A stretch of 64,000 nucleotides of DNA from an uncultured Collinsella sp. (GCA_902493855.1 CABUQV010000004.1:62001-126000), one strand, 5' to 3'; positions 49,821 to 59,339 are shown, numbered from the stretch's first letter. Made by a program: numbers and translations. Notes: generated by a model not told the origin, from the sequence alone.

Positions 49821-49897
49821 TGGTCGGGTTGACTGGATTTGAACCAGCGACCCCTGCGTCCCGAACGCAGTGCTCTACCAAACTGAGCCACAACCCG
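49821..49897 (-). tRNA. tRNA-Pro (CGG anticodon)
   Basis: A 77-nt cloverleaf has acceptor CGGGTTG/CAACCCG, anticodon loop TTCGGGA giving CGG, T-arm TGGTTCAAATCCA and encoded CCA. Confidence 0.96.
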
Positions 49898-49946
49898 TTA
49901 GCTCGACTATAGTAACAAAGATTTTCGCCGCGTGCTAGAGAAATTT

Positions 49947-50843
49947 TTATTTCTTTGAAGCGTCGATTTGAACCGTATTGGGAATAAGCTCAGTCGCGCA
50001 GGCCCACCAGCCTTTTTGCTGGGCAGCGTCCGCAAGCCTTTCGGCCGTGGCGGCGGTGTCGCAAATGGCAAACGAACAGGCGCCCGATCCGCACACATCT
50101 ACAGCAACGGTGCCGTCCTGTTTACGCAGCCAATCGAGAACCGTTTGAATCTGCGGCTCCATCCGTGCGGAAATGACACCTAGGTTGTTATGAATGAGCG
50201 CATATGCCGTCTCGGCATCACCAGCACGCAAGGCAGAAGCTATCGCGCCGGGCTTGTCCGCAGGCACCGGGGCCTCGTCAAAACGTCGATAGGCTTCAAT
50301 TGTTGAAACGCTTGCCTCGCGCGGCTTAACCAGTACGACAGGCGTCGCGGGCAGCGCGAGGTACTCAGTTGCCAGTACGTCTCCCCCACCTACGTAGAAC
50401 GCAGGGCTCGCGTGCAAAAAGAACGGGACGTCAGCGCCAATGCCACGCGCAATCTCGTCCAGCGCAGGATCGGTGCGGTCGATACCCCACAGCTCTACCA
50501 AGGCGACAATGACCGCAGCGGCATCCGTCGAGGGACCTCCCAGGCCGGCGCACAATGGAATGCGCTTCTCAATCGTCACGCAGATGTTTGCCTCGCGACC
50601 ATAATGCTCGGCCATAGCAACCGCAGCCCGATACGCCGTATTCTTTTGCATGGGAAAATCTGATGCTGGAACCGTCTGGACGGTCAGCGCCTGCGCCGGC
50701 GTGACCGTCACGGTATCGGAAAGACCGACGGCCGCCATCAGGGAATCGACCCTGTGGTAGCCGCGGTCATCGCGCTCGGTATGAACCCCCAGGTAGAGGT
50801 TAATCTTTGCCGGCGCGGAAAGAGTCAGGGACCGATCGGTCAC
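49947..50843 (-). CDS. ispE: 4-diphosphocytidyl-2-C-methyl-D-erythritol kinase
   Basis: This 298-residue GHMP kinase phosphorylates the MEP-pathway intermediate CDP-ME, acting between IspD and IspF. It has the substrate-end APAKINLYLGV, the ATP loop PLCAGLGGPSTDAA near residue 95 and the C-terminal VCGSGACSFAI. The start is GTG 50843, two bases after the veg stop codon, with GAGGAG upstream. The veg-ispE pairing is also found in Bacillus. Confidence 0.96.
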   Translation of the reverse strand: MTDRSLTLSAPAKINLYLGVHTERDDRGYHRVDSLMAAVGLSDTVTVTPAQALTVQTVPASDFPMQKNTAYRAAVAMAEHYGREANICVTIEKRIPLCAGLGGPSTDAAAVIVALVELWGIDRTDPALDEIARGIGADVPFFLHASPAFYVGGGDVLATEYLALPATPVVLVKPREASVSTIEAYRRFDEAPVPADKPGAIASALRAGDAETAYALIHNNLGVISARMEPQIQTVLDWLRKQDGTVAVDVCGSGACSFAICDTAATAERLADAAQQKGWWACATELIPNTVQIDASKK

Positions 50844-50845
50844 CG

Positions 50846-51142
50846 TTAATGCTCCTCGAGCTGATTGCCGAGCGGGGTAAAGATATGCTCGCCGCTCTCA
50901 GGGTCGAACAGCTCGACCTGACCGGTGAGGACATCGATATACTGGTAGGACTGACGCGACTTGCGGCCGCGGCGCTCGTCAACCTCGACGATAAAGACGG
51001 CGGGGTGGACGCTCTTGATGGTGCCCATGCGCTCGACGACGCGGGTGCGGCCCATGTTGGCCTTAACCTTGACGCGATCGCCCACCATATCGGTCAGCTT
51101 CTCGTGGATGTCGTCGACGTGATTGACTTCCATCTCTTCCAT
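50846..51142 (-). CDS. veg: Veg family protein
   Basis: This 98-residue protein resembles the Veg family: VGDRVKVKANMGRTRVVERMG, VHPAVFIVEVDE, and SYQYIDVLTGQVELF match the B. subtilis protein (86 residues) in order. Veg is linked to biofilm formation in Bacillus; its molecular role is unclear. An N-terminal extension of about 12 acidic residues is specific to this copy. ATG 51142 has GGAGG eight bases upstream. ispE follows after two bases, the same order as in Firmicutes. Confidence 0.88.
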   Translation of the reverse strand: MEEMEVNHVDDIHEKLTDMVGDRVKVKANMGRTRVVERMGTIKSVHPAVFIVEVDERRGRKSRQSYQYIDVLTGQVELFDPESGEHIFTPLGNQLEEH

Positions 51143-51297
51143 GAACAGGGCCTCCAGAAGGTGCAATTCAAAAAGGGGATAATACCCCTAAGATAGACAA
51201 AACTCTAATACTATAGCACCCTGCTGCCGCCATACGCAAGTAGCTAAATAAGCCCCGTCCCAAATACGTACCAGACGACAATCTCGCATGACCAGTT

Positions 51298-51325
51298 GTT
51301 ACGCGGTTTGGTAAAACCGCGTAAC
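51298..51325. repeat. PAL-C hairpin after dtd
   Basis: GTTACGCGG and CCGCGTAAC pair around TTTGGTAAAA. It begins at the base directly after the dtd TAG stop codon, and matches the two copies after lysS. Confidence 0.85.
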
Positions 51326-51772
51326 CTAAAGGTTGTCGGTGTCCAGGACGATGGTGAATGGACCGTCGTTGACCAAGTCGACTTTCATATCGGCGCCGAA
51401 GATGCCATGTGCTACGTGTTCGACATCTTGACGAACAAGCGTCAGGAAGTACTCGTAGAGCTCGTTGGCGACATCGGGGGCGCCGGCATCCGTAAACGAT
51501 GGGCGGCGACCGTGGCGGCAGTCGGCGAACAGCGTGAACTGCGACACCACGAGCACCTCGCCGTCGACATCGGCAAGCGCCAAGTTGGTCTTGCCGTTCT
51601 CGTCCTCGTTAATGCGCAAGCCCCGGAGCTTGCCCCACAGCTTGTCGGCCTCGGCACGCGTATCGCCATGGCCCACACCCAGCAGCACCAGGTAGCCGCG
51701 TCCAATGCGGCCCACGCACTCGCCGTCGACCGTCACGCCGGCGTTGAGCACGCGCTGCACCACCGCACGCAC
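51326..51772 (-). CDS. dtd: D-aminoacyl-tRNA deacylase
   Basis: This 148-residue enzyme removes D-amino acids wrongly attached to tRNA. The two active-site motifs are present: SQFTLFAD near residue 79 and, near the C-terminus, a Gly-Pro motif reading NDGPFT. The start is GTG 51772, three bases after the rdgB stop codon, so the two quality-control enzymes are co-translated. A PAL-C hairpin follows the stop codon directly. Confidence 0.96.
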   Translation of the reverse strand: MRAVVQRVLNAGVTVDGECVGRIGRGYLVLLGVGHGDTRAEADKLWGKLRGLRINEDENGKTNLALADVDGEVLVVSQFTLFADCRHGRRPSFTDAGAPDVANELYEYFLTLVRQDVEHVAHGIFGADMKVDLVNDGPFTIVLDTDNL

Positions 51773-51775
51773 GGT

Positions 51776-52417
51776 CTACTCCTCGCCCGTCAGCTTGGCG
51801 GACAGATGCTCGAGCGCGTGGAAACGATGGCTGATGGCGTTCTTCTCGTCAGCCGTCAGCTCGGCCATGGTCTTGCCCGGCGTGTCGACCGGCAGGAACA
51901 GCGGGTCGTAGCCAAAGCCGTGATCGCCGCGGCCCTCGTGTGCGATAGTGCCCTCGCAGGCGCCCTCACCATAGGTGACCAAACCGTCCGTGTCGATGAG
52001 CGCAACGACGCTCATAAAGCGCGCGGTGCGGTCCTCATCTGCCACGCCTTCCAGGTTAACGAGAAGCTTGGCGTTGTTGGCGGCATCGTCGCCGTGCACG
52101 CCCGCATAGCGCGCGCTATACACACCGGGCTCACCGTCCAGCGCGTCGACGACCAAGCCCGAATCGTCGGCAATGGCCATAAGGCCCGTCTCCTCAACCG
52201 CGGCTTGGGCCTTGATGATGGCGTTCTCCAAAAACGTCGTGCCGTTTTCCTCGGGATCCTCAAAATCGCCCAGCTGGCCGAGCGCTACAAAGCGCACCTC
52301 GGGCATAACCTTGCCCAAAATGGCCTCGATCTCAGTGAGCTTATGGGCGTTGCCCGTTGCCACGACGATGGTCGCCGCCGGGTCGAGGGTGTCGATGTCG
52401 ATCTTCTCAAGTGCCAT
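51776..52417 (-). CDS. rdgB: XTP/dITP diphosphatase (RdgB/HAM1)
   Basis: This 213-residue enzyme removes non-canonical purine nucleotides (dITP, XTP) from the pool. It starts TIVVATGNAHKLTEIEAIL, has the substrate and metal site in AIADDSGLVVDALDG and the family end motif HGFGYDPLF, then SHRFHAL. An N-terminal tail of about 15 residues is extra. It lies between rph and dtd, as in other Gram-positives. Confidence 0.96.
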   Translation of the reverse strand: MALEKIDIDTLDPAATIVVATGNAHKLTEIEAILGKVMPEVRFVALGQLGDFEDPEENGTTFLENAIIKAQAAVEETGLMAIADDSGLVVDALDGEPGVYSARYAGVHGDDAANNAKLLVNLEGVADEDRTARFMSVVALIDTDGLVTYGEGACEGTIAHEGRGDHGFGYDPLFLPVDTPGKTMAELTADEKNAISHRFHALEHLSAKLTGEE

Positions 52418-52523
52418 GAGTGGTCTCCTTGTCTCTATAGCAATGCCGCGCCGAGGGCGACGAGGGCCTCTGCCTCTCCCCTCTCAATCAACGGCTGTCT
52501 TGTGCCTAGACGTCTCCGCAGAT

Positions 52524-52562
52524 AAAACCTACCAAATTAAACCTGTCCCTTTTTGGTAGGTT
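52524..52562 (-). repeat. PAL-B stop-codon hairpin, copy 6
   Basis: On the minus strand AACCTACCAAA pairs with TTTGGTAGGTTTT around AAGGGACAGGTTTAA. The first arm starts in the TAA stop codon of rph. The sequence through TTTTATCTGCG matches copy 1 except for the paired G/A and C/T changes and one loop base. Confidence 0.88.
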
Positions 52563-53286
52563 AGGCGAGGGCTTGGCGCTGAAGCTCGATGAGCTCGGCG
52601 ATACCTTTGTCGCCCAGGTCGAGCAGGGCGTTGAGGCGCTTACGGTCGAAGGGCGCCTGCTCGCCGGTGCCCTGGAGCTCGATCATCTCACCGGTGTCGG
52701 TGGCGACGAGGTTCATGTCGACCTCGGCATGGCTGTCCTCGGAATAATCCAAGTCGAGCAGAGTGTTGCCGTCGACAACGCCCATGGAGATGGCAGCCAC
52801 CTGGCCGATAAGCGGGATGCGCTCGATCTTGCCCGCCTCGACCCACATGGCGAGGGCGTCGTGCAGCGCCACCCAGGCGCCGGTGATGCTCGCTGTACGC
52901 GTGCCGCCATCGGCCTGAATCACATCGCAGTCGACGGTGACGGTGTACTCGCCGAGCGCCTTCATGTTGACGACGGTACGCAGGCTGCGGCCAATGAGGC
53001 GCTCGATCTCCATGGAGCGGCCCTTGCGGTTGGCGTGCTCGCGCTTGCAGCGCTTGCCGGTCGACGCCGGCAGCATGGCGTATTCCGCGGTCACCCAGCC
53101 GGCCTTAGCTCCCTTTCGCCAGCCCGGCACGCCCTCCTCGATAGTGGCGGCGCACAGCACGCGCGTGTCACCGAACTCGGCCAGACACGAGCCGTGAGCG
53201 TGCTTCATGACGCCACGGGTGAGCTTAACGGGGCGCAACTCGTTGGCGGCGCGACCGTTGGCGCGGTTGACCTGCATGTACTCCAT
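52561..53286 (-). CDS. rph: Ribonuclease PH
   Basis: This 241-residue phosphorolytic exoribonuclease trims tRNA 3' ends. It has ELRPVKLTRGVMKHAHGSCL at the N-terminus, the phosphate-binding GRSLRTVVNM, and the metal-site DCDVIQADGGTRTASITG. The start follows AAAGGAAATTTCT. It lies between murI and rdgB, a common Gram-positive cluster. Confidence 0.97.
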   Translation of the reverse strand: MEYMQVNRANGRAANELRPVKLTRGVMKHAHGSCLAEFGDTRVLCAATIEEGVPGWRKGAKAGWVTAEYAMLPASTGKRCKREHANRKGRSMEIERLIGRSLRTVVNMKALGEYTVTVDCDVIQADGGTRTASITGAWVALHDALAMWVEAGKIERIPLIGQVAAISMGVVDGNTLLDLDYSEDSHAEVDMNLVATDTGEMIELQGTGEQAPFDRKRLNALLDLGDKGIAELIELQRQALA

Positions 53287-53340
53287 AGAAATTTCCTTTC
53301 GGCAAAAGATGTGGCGAAGGCTCTGGCAGCTGCCTTACAT

Positions 53341-54225
53341 CTATTTCAGCTCATCGATATCGATATGTTCGATGCTCTTGAGCGGCTGACCAAAGATAAA
53401 GCTGCCCGCCACCGCAAACTCGGCAATGTTATCGGCCGTCGTGGCAAAACGATGCTGCGGCTCGGCGGCGTCGCCCGCCAGCTGCTCGCGGCGCGTGAGG
53501 ATATCGGTCAGTTCGCGCGTGGTCTCCTCGGCGGAGCTCACGACGCGCACCCCAGGCCCCAGCGCATGGCGGATAGGTCCCACCAACAGCGGGAAATGCG
53601 TACAGCCGAGCACCACGGTATCGATACCGTGGTCGCGCAGCGGCTCAACCGTGGCACCCACCAGCGCACGCACGGCAGGCGTATCGAAGATATCCTCGTT
53701 CTCAAGCCACTGTTCCTGCAGATGTGCACCCGAGGCAAGCTCGTGTTCGACAACCTCGACAAAGCTCGAGGCAGGACAGCCGTATACATCGACGCCGGCA
53801 TCTAGATCCTGAATGGCGCGCGTGTAGGCGCCCGAGCGAATGGTGAGGTTGGTGGCGAGCACGCCCACGCGACGCGAGCGGGTGCTGTTGATTGCTGCAC
53901 GGGCACCCGGCGCGATCACACCGATGACGGGAACGTCGAGCACCTGCTGGGCCAGACGCAAGGCCGCAGCGGTCGCCGTGTTGCAGGCGATGACCATAAT
54001 CTTGACATCGTGCTTCGAAAGCCAACGACCCGCCTGCAACGCAAACGAGCGCACCTCATCCTCGGTACGCGTGCCGTAGGGACAGCGCTTGGTGTCGCCA
54101 AAGTAGTAGACGGACTCGCGCGGCAGCGCCGTCGCGATGGCGCGCGCAACCGTCAGACCGCCCAAACCAGAATCGAACACGCCAATCGGGCGCGTGTCGC
54201 CTGCCGAATTCTCGATATCGGACAT
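53341..54225 (-). CDS. murI: Glutamate racemase
   Basis: This 294-residue enzyme converts L-glutamate to the D-glutamate needed for peptidoglycan. It has IGVFDSGLGGLTVARAI at the N-terminus and the two catalytic cysteines in VIACNTATA and LGCTHFPLL. A C-terminal extension of about 30 residues follows the usual end. It starts the murI-rph-rdgB-dtd run. Confidence 0.96.
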   Translation of the reverse strand: MSDIENSAGDTRPIGVFDSGLGGLTVARAIATALPRESVYYFGDTKRCPYGTRTEDEVRSFALQAGRWLSKHDVKIMVIACNTATAAALRLAQQVLDVPVIGVIAPGARAAINSTRSRRVGVLATNLTIRSGAYTRAIQDLDAGVDVYGCPASSFVEVVEHELASGAHLQEQWLENEDIFDTPAVRALVGATVEPLRDHGIDTVVLGCTHFPLLVGPIRHALGPGVRVVSSAEETTRELTDILTRREQLAGDAAEPQHRFATTADNIAEFAVAGSFIFGQPLKSIEHIDIDELK

Positions 54226-54276
54226 TACCTCACCAGTCTTTCTCGAAAAGACATGTCCAAGTGCGGCGGCGGCGCG

Positions 54277-55188
54277 CTACGAACGCGCCGCGACCAGCAG
54301 CTCTGCCGTCGCCGCCCAACCGTCGACAATTTTGCCACGCGTAACGAAAGCGTTCTCGCAAGCAGCCAGGAACTCGGGCGCGCCGGCGCTCGTCAGGCCA
54401 TTCTCGACCAGGCAGAACGTGCCCACGTGACCGGCCATGTAGAAGTCGGACTCGGAATCGCCGAGCGCGAGCGTCTCCTCGCGCTCGATCCCTAGGTGCT
54501 CGCAGAAGCGCGCAATGGCGACGCCTTTGTTGAGGCCCGCGGGGTTGATGTTGAATGCGCGACCGTCCTCGACGCGATCGAGCTCGAGCGTCGTCGGCTT
54601 GGACAGATGCGTCAGGTGACCGTTGCAGGCCCACACCAGGCCGCAGCCGGCCTCGTCCAGGATGGCCTGAACCTCATCGTCGGGCACATCGCCGCGCATG
54701 CCGACGGTGACCTCACGGTACTTGTAGCCGGTCGACATGTCGTTGTGATACTCGATCTTGTGCGGCCAGCGGGCGAGGATCTTCTCGCACACGCCGGTCT
54801 GCTCGATCATCTGGTGCGGCGTGAGGCCGCAAGAGGGGTCGTAGGGCATGTCGCCGGTCAGATACTCCCAATCGTTGGCTTTGAGGTCGTACATGACCAG
54901 GCCGCCCATCTCGCCGATGTAGGAGTTGAGACCGAGCACGCGCGCGTCCTCGTGGATCATGGTACGGTTGCGGCCAGAGGTGGGAACCACCTGAATACCA
55001 GCGCGAGCGAGCGCCACGACGGCCTCGACGAGTTTGGTCGAGGGGTTGCCGTCGTTGTCGCGCAGCACGCACGAGCCGGGTGCAAGCATCGTGGCATCCA
55101 GGTCGGTAAAGACGTACTTGACCTTGGCCAAGCGCTCGCGCATCTCGCCCGAAAGCTCAGCGACGGTCGGCAGGGTATTGTGGGACAT
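54277..55188 (-). CDS. HAD-superfamily (Cof-type) phosphatase
   Basis: This 303-residue cytoplasmic phosphatase has HAD motif I FTDLDATML (Asp29, Asp31), motif II PTSGRNR, a C2-type cap domain in the middle and motif IV LGDSESDFYMAG. Such Cof-like enzymes dephosphorylate sugar phosphates or cofactors. ATG 55188 follows GGAGTAACC; a start 14 codons upstream lacks a ribosome-binding site. It lies between murE and murI, but a cell-wall role is not implied by sequence. Confidence 0.85.
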   Translation of the reverse strand: MSHNTLPTVAELSGEMRERLAKVKYVFTDLDATMLAPGSCVLRDNDGNPSTKLVEAVVALARAGIQVVPTSGRNRTMIHEDARVLGLNSYIGEMGGLVMYDLKANDWEYLTGDMPYDPSCGLTPHQMIEQTGVCEKILARWPHKIEYHNDMSTGYKYREVTVGMRGDVPDDEVQAILDEAGCGLVWACNGHLTHLSKPTTLELDRVEDGRAFNINPAGLNKGVAIARFCEHLGIEREETLALGDSESDFYMAGHVGTFCLVENGLTSAGAPEFLAACENAFVTRGKIVDGWAATAELLVAARS

Positions 55189-55295
55189 GGTTACTCCGTT
55201 TACGTAGAAGGGTTTAGACTTGGACGGCATGTTTTGATTGAGGGAACACGCTTATGGCGACAGCGCACTCAGGGCGCCGCCGCCATCATGGTTCA

Positions 55296-56858
55296 TTAGT
55301 CAAACTGGGTAACATCGATCAGGCGATTGGCCAGCGAAAGGTCGCTCTCGATGGGCACGAACTCGTCGCCCACGTGCATGAGTTCCTCGTCACCCTTTGC
55401 CAGCAGCAAGACAATGGTGGGAGCATCGGGGTTGACGTACTCCTCGCGCGCCGCCTTGAACGCCGCATGCACAGCGGCTTCGCGGTCGAGGATGATCTTG
55501 TTCGGCGTATCGTCAGGAACATGCTCGGCAAGCTCGCGACAGACCTTCATCGGGTCCTCGTGAGCCGGGTCCTCATTGGCAAAGATCATCAGGTCGGAAT
55601 ACGGTGCGGCCTCGCGCGGAAGCTGCTCGCGGCGCTCCTGCGCCTTGCCGCCGGCAGCGCCAAACACCGCGATGACCGGGCTGGCGGGAAACGCGCGCTT
55701 CACCGACGAGAAAAGCGAGCGGAACGAAAGCTGGTTGTGCGCGTAGTCGACGACGCAAATCACGCGGCCGTCCTTCGACTCCACGACCTCCATACGGCCC
55801 GGCACACGCAGTTTGGAGAGGCCCTTCTTGATAGCCTCGATACCGATGCCGATCTCGCGCGCAGCGGCGATAGCGACCAGCGCGTTTTCCACGTTAAAGT
55901 CGCCCGCGATGCCCAGCAGGACCTTCTCCCCCGCCTCGGACTCGTCGGCACACAGGCCATGCAAGTTGAACTCGATGCTAAAGCCGACCATGCGTACGTC
56001 GCTCGCCCACAGGCTTGCCTCGGGATGCTCGACGCCAACGGTCACCAAGCGCTCGGCCGTCGACGCTGCCTCCAGCACACGGTCGACCTCTTCGGTGCCC
56101 AGATTCACCACGGCGGTCTTTGCCTGGTCAAAGATCCTGAGTTTGCTCTCAAAATAATCCTCAAACGTGGGGTGTTCGATCGGCGAGATGTGGTCGCGGC
56201 CGATGTTGAGGAAGCACGCCACGTCAAACGGCAGATTCTCGACGCGTTGGTACTTGAGCGCCTGGCTCGAGACCTCCATGACCATGGACCGGCGACCGGA
56301 CGTGCGGCAGTTGGCGATATGGCGCCAGACCTCGGGGGCCTCGGGCGTAGTATTGGTGCTCTCGTAGCACTCGATGCCATCGTCGGTACTCACTGAGCCG
56401 ATCATGCCGCAGGACTCGCCCGCCGCCTTGATGATGGACTGGAGCATAAAAGCGGCCGTGGTTTTTCCCTTGGTGCCGGTGATGCCCACGATCTTGACGT
56501 CGTGGTCGGGACGGTCGTAGACCTCCGGCGGCAACAGGGCCATGGCCGTGCGAACACTATCAACAACCAGCATCGCAGCACCGCTCTCCTTCGCCAGCGG
56601 CTCCAGAGACTCGACCAGCGACTCCTCGCACACAAATGCGACGGCGCCCGCATCGAGCGCCATGCTCAAAAACGCGGGCTTAAAGGCAGCACCTTTGCAA
56701 AAGAATACGTCACCTGCCGAGACCGCGCGCGAATCAAACGAGCAGCCGGTCACGGCACGCTCGTCAACCTGCTCTGATGCGCGCAGCTCGCCGCACACAT
56801 CGAGAAGCTTGACAAGCGTATCGACCGTGGTCACGGTCGCGGAATCCGAATGGTGCAT
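55296..56858 (-). CDS. murE: UDP-MurNAc-tripeptide synthetase MurE
   Basis: This 520-residue Mur ligase adds the third amino acid to the peptidoglycan stem peptide. It has the ATP loop GITGTKGKTT near residue 125, SMVMEVSSQAL, the carbamylated Lys239 in FESKLRIF and VVDYAHNQ. The amino-acid-selecting motif reads N-E-D-P-A at 428-432, unlike the DNPR of diaminopimelate enzymes and close to the D(N/D)PA of lysine enzymes, so L-Lys or L-Orn is the likely substrate. The start follows AAAGGTGAAAG. Confidence 0.95.
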   Translation of the reverse strand: MHHSDSATVTTVDTLVKLLDVCGELRASEQVDERAVTGCSFDSRAVSAGDVFFCKGAAFKPAFLSMALDAGAVAFVCEESLVESLEPLAKESGAAMLVVDSVRTAMALLPPEVYDRPDHDVKIVGITGTKGKTTAAFMLQSIIKAAGESCGMIGSVSTDDGIECYESTNTTPEAPEVWRHIANCRTSGRRSMVMEVSSQALKYQRVENLPFDVACFLNIGRDHISPIEHPTFEDYFESKLRIFDQAKTAVVNLGTEEVDRVLEAASTAERLVTVGVEHPEASLWASDVRMVGFSIEFNLHGLCADESEAGEKVLLGIAGDFNVENALVAIAAAREIGIGIEAIKKGLSKLRVPGRMEVVESKDGRVICVVDYAHNQLSFRSLFSSVKRAFPASPVIAVFGAAGGKAQERREQLPREAAPYSDLMIFANEDPAHEDPMKVCRELAEHVPDDTPNKIILDREAAVHAAFKAAREEYVNPDAPTIVLLLAKGDEELMHVGDEFVPIESDLSLANRLIDVTQFD

Positions 56859-56920
56859 CTTTCACCTTTCTCAGACGTTTGGCAGGGACGGTTTTTATAG
56901 TAACTGAAACGCACCCACGC

Positions 56921-56946
56921 AAAAACGGCTCCCGGAGGAGCCGTTA
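56921..56946 (-). terminator. Terminator of asnB
   Basis: On the minus strand AACGGCTCCT and GGAGCCGTT form the stem, followed by TTTTTGCG, 25 bp after the asnB stop. Confidence 0.88.
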
Positions 56947-56970
56947 CGCGCAGGCGTTCGTAAGCCGAGG

Positions 56971-58851
56971 CTAGGCAGCCTGAACAGCGGGCTGGTCCTC
57001 GTCGATAAAGAAGCGCTTGTACCACACTAGGAACACGAGCGGCGTATAGATCTTGCGCTGGAAATCGCCCTTGCCCGCAAAGTGCAGATCGAGCAGGTGC
57101 ATGAGCTCGTCGGTATCGAAGAACTCGCTTGCCCACGGCGCGGTGAAGTACTCCTTGACATAGTCGTACCACTTTTGCTCGCGCAGCCAGTAGACAATCG
57201 GCACCGGGAAGCCCACCTTGGGACGGATGGCCCACTCATCGGGCAGCGACTTGTTGGCAGCGTGGCGGAGTACTTGTTTGTTGCCGTTCTCGTTGATGCG
57301 GTAGCGGTCGGGAATGTGCTCGGCGAACTCCATGACTTTGCGGTCCAGGAAGGGCACGCGCAGCTCCAGCGAGTGCGCCATGCACATCTTGTCGGCCTTG
57401 AGCAGAATGTCGCCCGGGAGCCACATGTTCATGTCCAGGTACTGCTTCTTGACCAGCTCGGGCTGACCCTTCACGCGTGCGTAGATGGGAGCGGCAAGCT
57501 CGAAGGCGCCGTCGCCGGTGTTGTACTCGGGCTTGAGCACGCCGTCGACCTCGCGCTCCGGCCATACCAGAGCCTGCCCCAGGAACGACTTCTCGGGGAT
57601 CTCGGCACCCTTGACCAGGAAGTTATGTCCCTTGAAGTACGGCATATGCAGCGCCAGGTTACCGAGCGCGCGACGGATGGGCAGCGGCACCATCTTTTTG
57701 TACTTGCGCACCGGGACCGTATCCTCGTAGTAGGCGTAGCCGCCAAAGAGTTCGTCGGCGCCTTCGCCCGAAAGCACGACGGTGACGTCTTTGCGAGCCA
57801 TCTCGGCCAAGAACCACAGCGGCACGGAAGACAGGTTGGACTGCGGCTCGTCCATGTGATACTGGATGTCCTCGAGCGCACCGAAGAACTCGTCGGCGGT
57901 AATCATCTTGCGAACGTTCTCGACGCCGAGCTTATCGGAAAGCTCCTTGGCGTAGTTGGTCTCGTTGAAGTTCTTGTAGTCAAAGCCCACCGAGAAGGTC
58001 TTGTCGGGCATGAGGCAAGCGGCGATGTAGCTGGAGTCGACGCCACCGGAGAGGAACGACGCGACCTTGACGTCGGCGATGCGATGGGCCTCGACGCTCT
58101 CGTGCACGACCTCGTCCAGCTCATCGACATACTCTTCGAACGGCTTCTCGACGGCAGAGTAATCGCAATCCCAGTAGCGCTCGATGTTCATCTTGCCGGT
58201 CGGGATATCGACGGTAAAGTAGTGCGCCGGCGGCAGCTTGTAGACACCCTCGAAGAAGGTCTCCGCGGTTGCCGAATACTGCAGCGTCATGTACGGACGC
58301 AGGGCCTTTTTGTTGACCGCCTTGTGGAAGTGCGGGTAGTCCAGGAAGCTCTTGATCTCGGAGCCAAAGAGCACGCCCGGAGCGCCGTCGCCCGCATCGG
58401 CCATGGGATAGTAGTAAAGCGGCTTGATGCCAAAGATGTCGCGGGCGCCAAAAAGCTTGTTCTTCTTTTTGTCCCAGATGACGAAGGCGTACATACCGCG
58501 AAGGCGATCGAGGACGGCCTCGCCCCACTCCTCGTAGCCGTGCAGGAGGCTCTCGGTGTCGGCGCCGCAGTGGAACTTGTAGCCCTTGGCCTCGAGCTCG
58601 GAACGGAGTTCTTGGAAGTTGTAAATCTCGCCGTTGAAGACAATGACGACGCTGCCGTCCTCATTGGCCATGGGTTGAGCGCCGGCCTCGGTCAGGTCGA
58701 GGATCGACAGGCGGCGGAAGCCCAGGGCAACGCGGCCGTCGATAAACTGACCGCCCATGTCGGGACCGCGATGGACGATGCGGTCCATCATCTTGGTGAG
58801 CACCTCGGATTGGTTATCCGTCCCACCGACAAAACCGACAAAACCGCACAT
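56971..58851 (-). CDS. asnB: Asparagine synthase (glutamine-hydrolysing)
   Basis: This 626-residue enzyme makes asparagine from aspartate, glutamine and ATP. Cys2 is the glutaminase nucleophile (MCGFVGFVGG), with RLSILDL and FNGEIYNF in the N-terminal domain. The synthetase domain has the PP-loop SFLSGGVDSSYIA near residue 260 and LSGEGADELFGGY. ATG 58851 follows GAGGGG. It is a single gene, divergent from tRNA-Val. Confidence 0.97.
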   Translation of the reverse strand: MCGFVGFVGGTDNQSEVLTKMMDRIVHRGPDMGGQFIDGRVALGFRRLSILDLTEAGAQPMANEDGSVVIVFNGEIYNFQELRSELEAKGYKFHCGADTESLLHGYEEWGEAVLDRLRGMYAFVIWDKKKNKLFGARDIFGIKPLYYYPMADAGDGAPGVLFGSEIKSFLDYPHFHKAVNKKALRPYMTLQYSATAETFFEGVYKLPPAHYFTVDIPTGKMNIERYWDCDYSAVEKPFEEYVDELDEVVHESVEAHRIADVKVASFLSGGVDSSYIAACLMPDKTFSVGFDYKNFNETNYAKELSDKLGVENVRKMITADEFFGALEDIQYHMDEPQSNLSSVPLWFLAEMARKDVTVVLSGEGADELFGGYAYYEDTVPVRKYKKMVPLPIRRALGNLALHMPYFKGHNFLVKGAEIPEKSFLGQALVWPEREVDGVLKPEYNTGDGAFELAAPIYARVKGQPELVKKQYLDMNMWLPGDILLKADKMCMAHSLELRVPFLDRKVMEFAEHIPDRYRINENGNKQVLRHAANKSLPDEWAIRPKVGFPVPIVYWLREQKWYDYVKEYFTAPWASEFFDTDELMHLLDLHFAGKGDFQRKIYTPLVFLVWYKRFFIDEDQPAVQAA

Positions 58852-59038
58852 ATACTATCCCCTCTGCTGTTGCTGGGCGTCAAATCGAATCAGTAGCTTT
58901 TGAGTATACCCGAGGGCGTAAAGAGGGGCGGAATGTTCAGGCAATCTCAACTGAATCAGCTCCGCGCCGACACGCGCCAGTTACCTTTAATGGATATGAG
59001 ATGAATGAGGCAATTGTTTTGCTATACTCTCTCCGCAC

Positions 59039-59114
59039 GGGCGATTGGCGCAACGGTTAGCGCAGGTGCTTTACACGCACAAGGCTGGGGGTTCGAATCC
59101 CTCATCGCCCACCA
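59039..59114 (+). tRNA. tRNA-Val (TAC anticodon)
   Basis: A 76-nt cloverleaf has acceptor GGGCGAT/ATCGCCC, anticodon loop TTTACAC giving TAC, T-arm GGGTTCGAATCCC and encoded CCA. One pair in the anticodon stem (G-A) is mismatched. A -10 TATACT lies 11 bp upstream. Confidence 0.93.
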
Positions 59115-59124
59115 CTGAATTGTT

Positions 59125-59154
59125 AGGCTCCCAGCAATGGGAGCCTTTCTTTTC
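59125..59154 (+). terminator. Terminator of tRNA-Val
   Basis: AGGCTCCC and GGGAGCCT pair around AGCAAT and are followed by TTCTTTTC. Confidence 0.9.
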
Positions 59155-59310
59155 TGGGCCCATCGCAGAGGGATTCGAACCCGACAGGGTGCGGAGCTGA
59201 GGAAACGCGCAAGCGTTTTCCAGCGCAGCACGCGAGGGCCGTAGGCCCGAAGCGAGAGCGGGCGGCGCCAGCCGCACGCGGACATCCCTCATCGCCCACC
59301 ACAGAATTGG

Positions 59311-59339
59311 AAACGGTCCTCGCAAGGGGACCGTTTTTG
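59311..59339 (+). terminator. Terminator of the second (truncated) tRNA-Val unit
   Basis: AAACGGTCC and GGACCGTTT pair and are followed by TTGTTTG. It stands in the same place as the first unit's terminator but with a wholly different stem. Confidence 0.85.
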
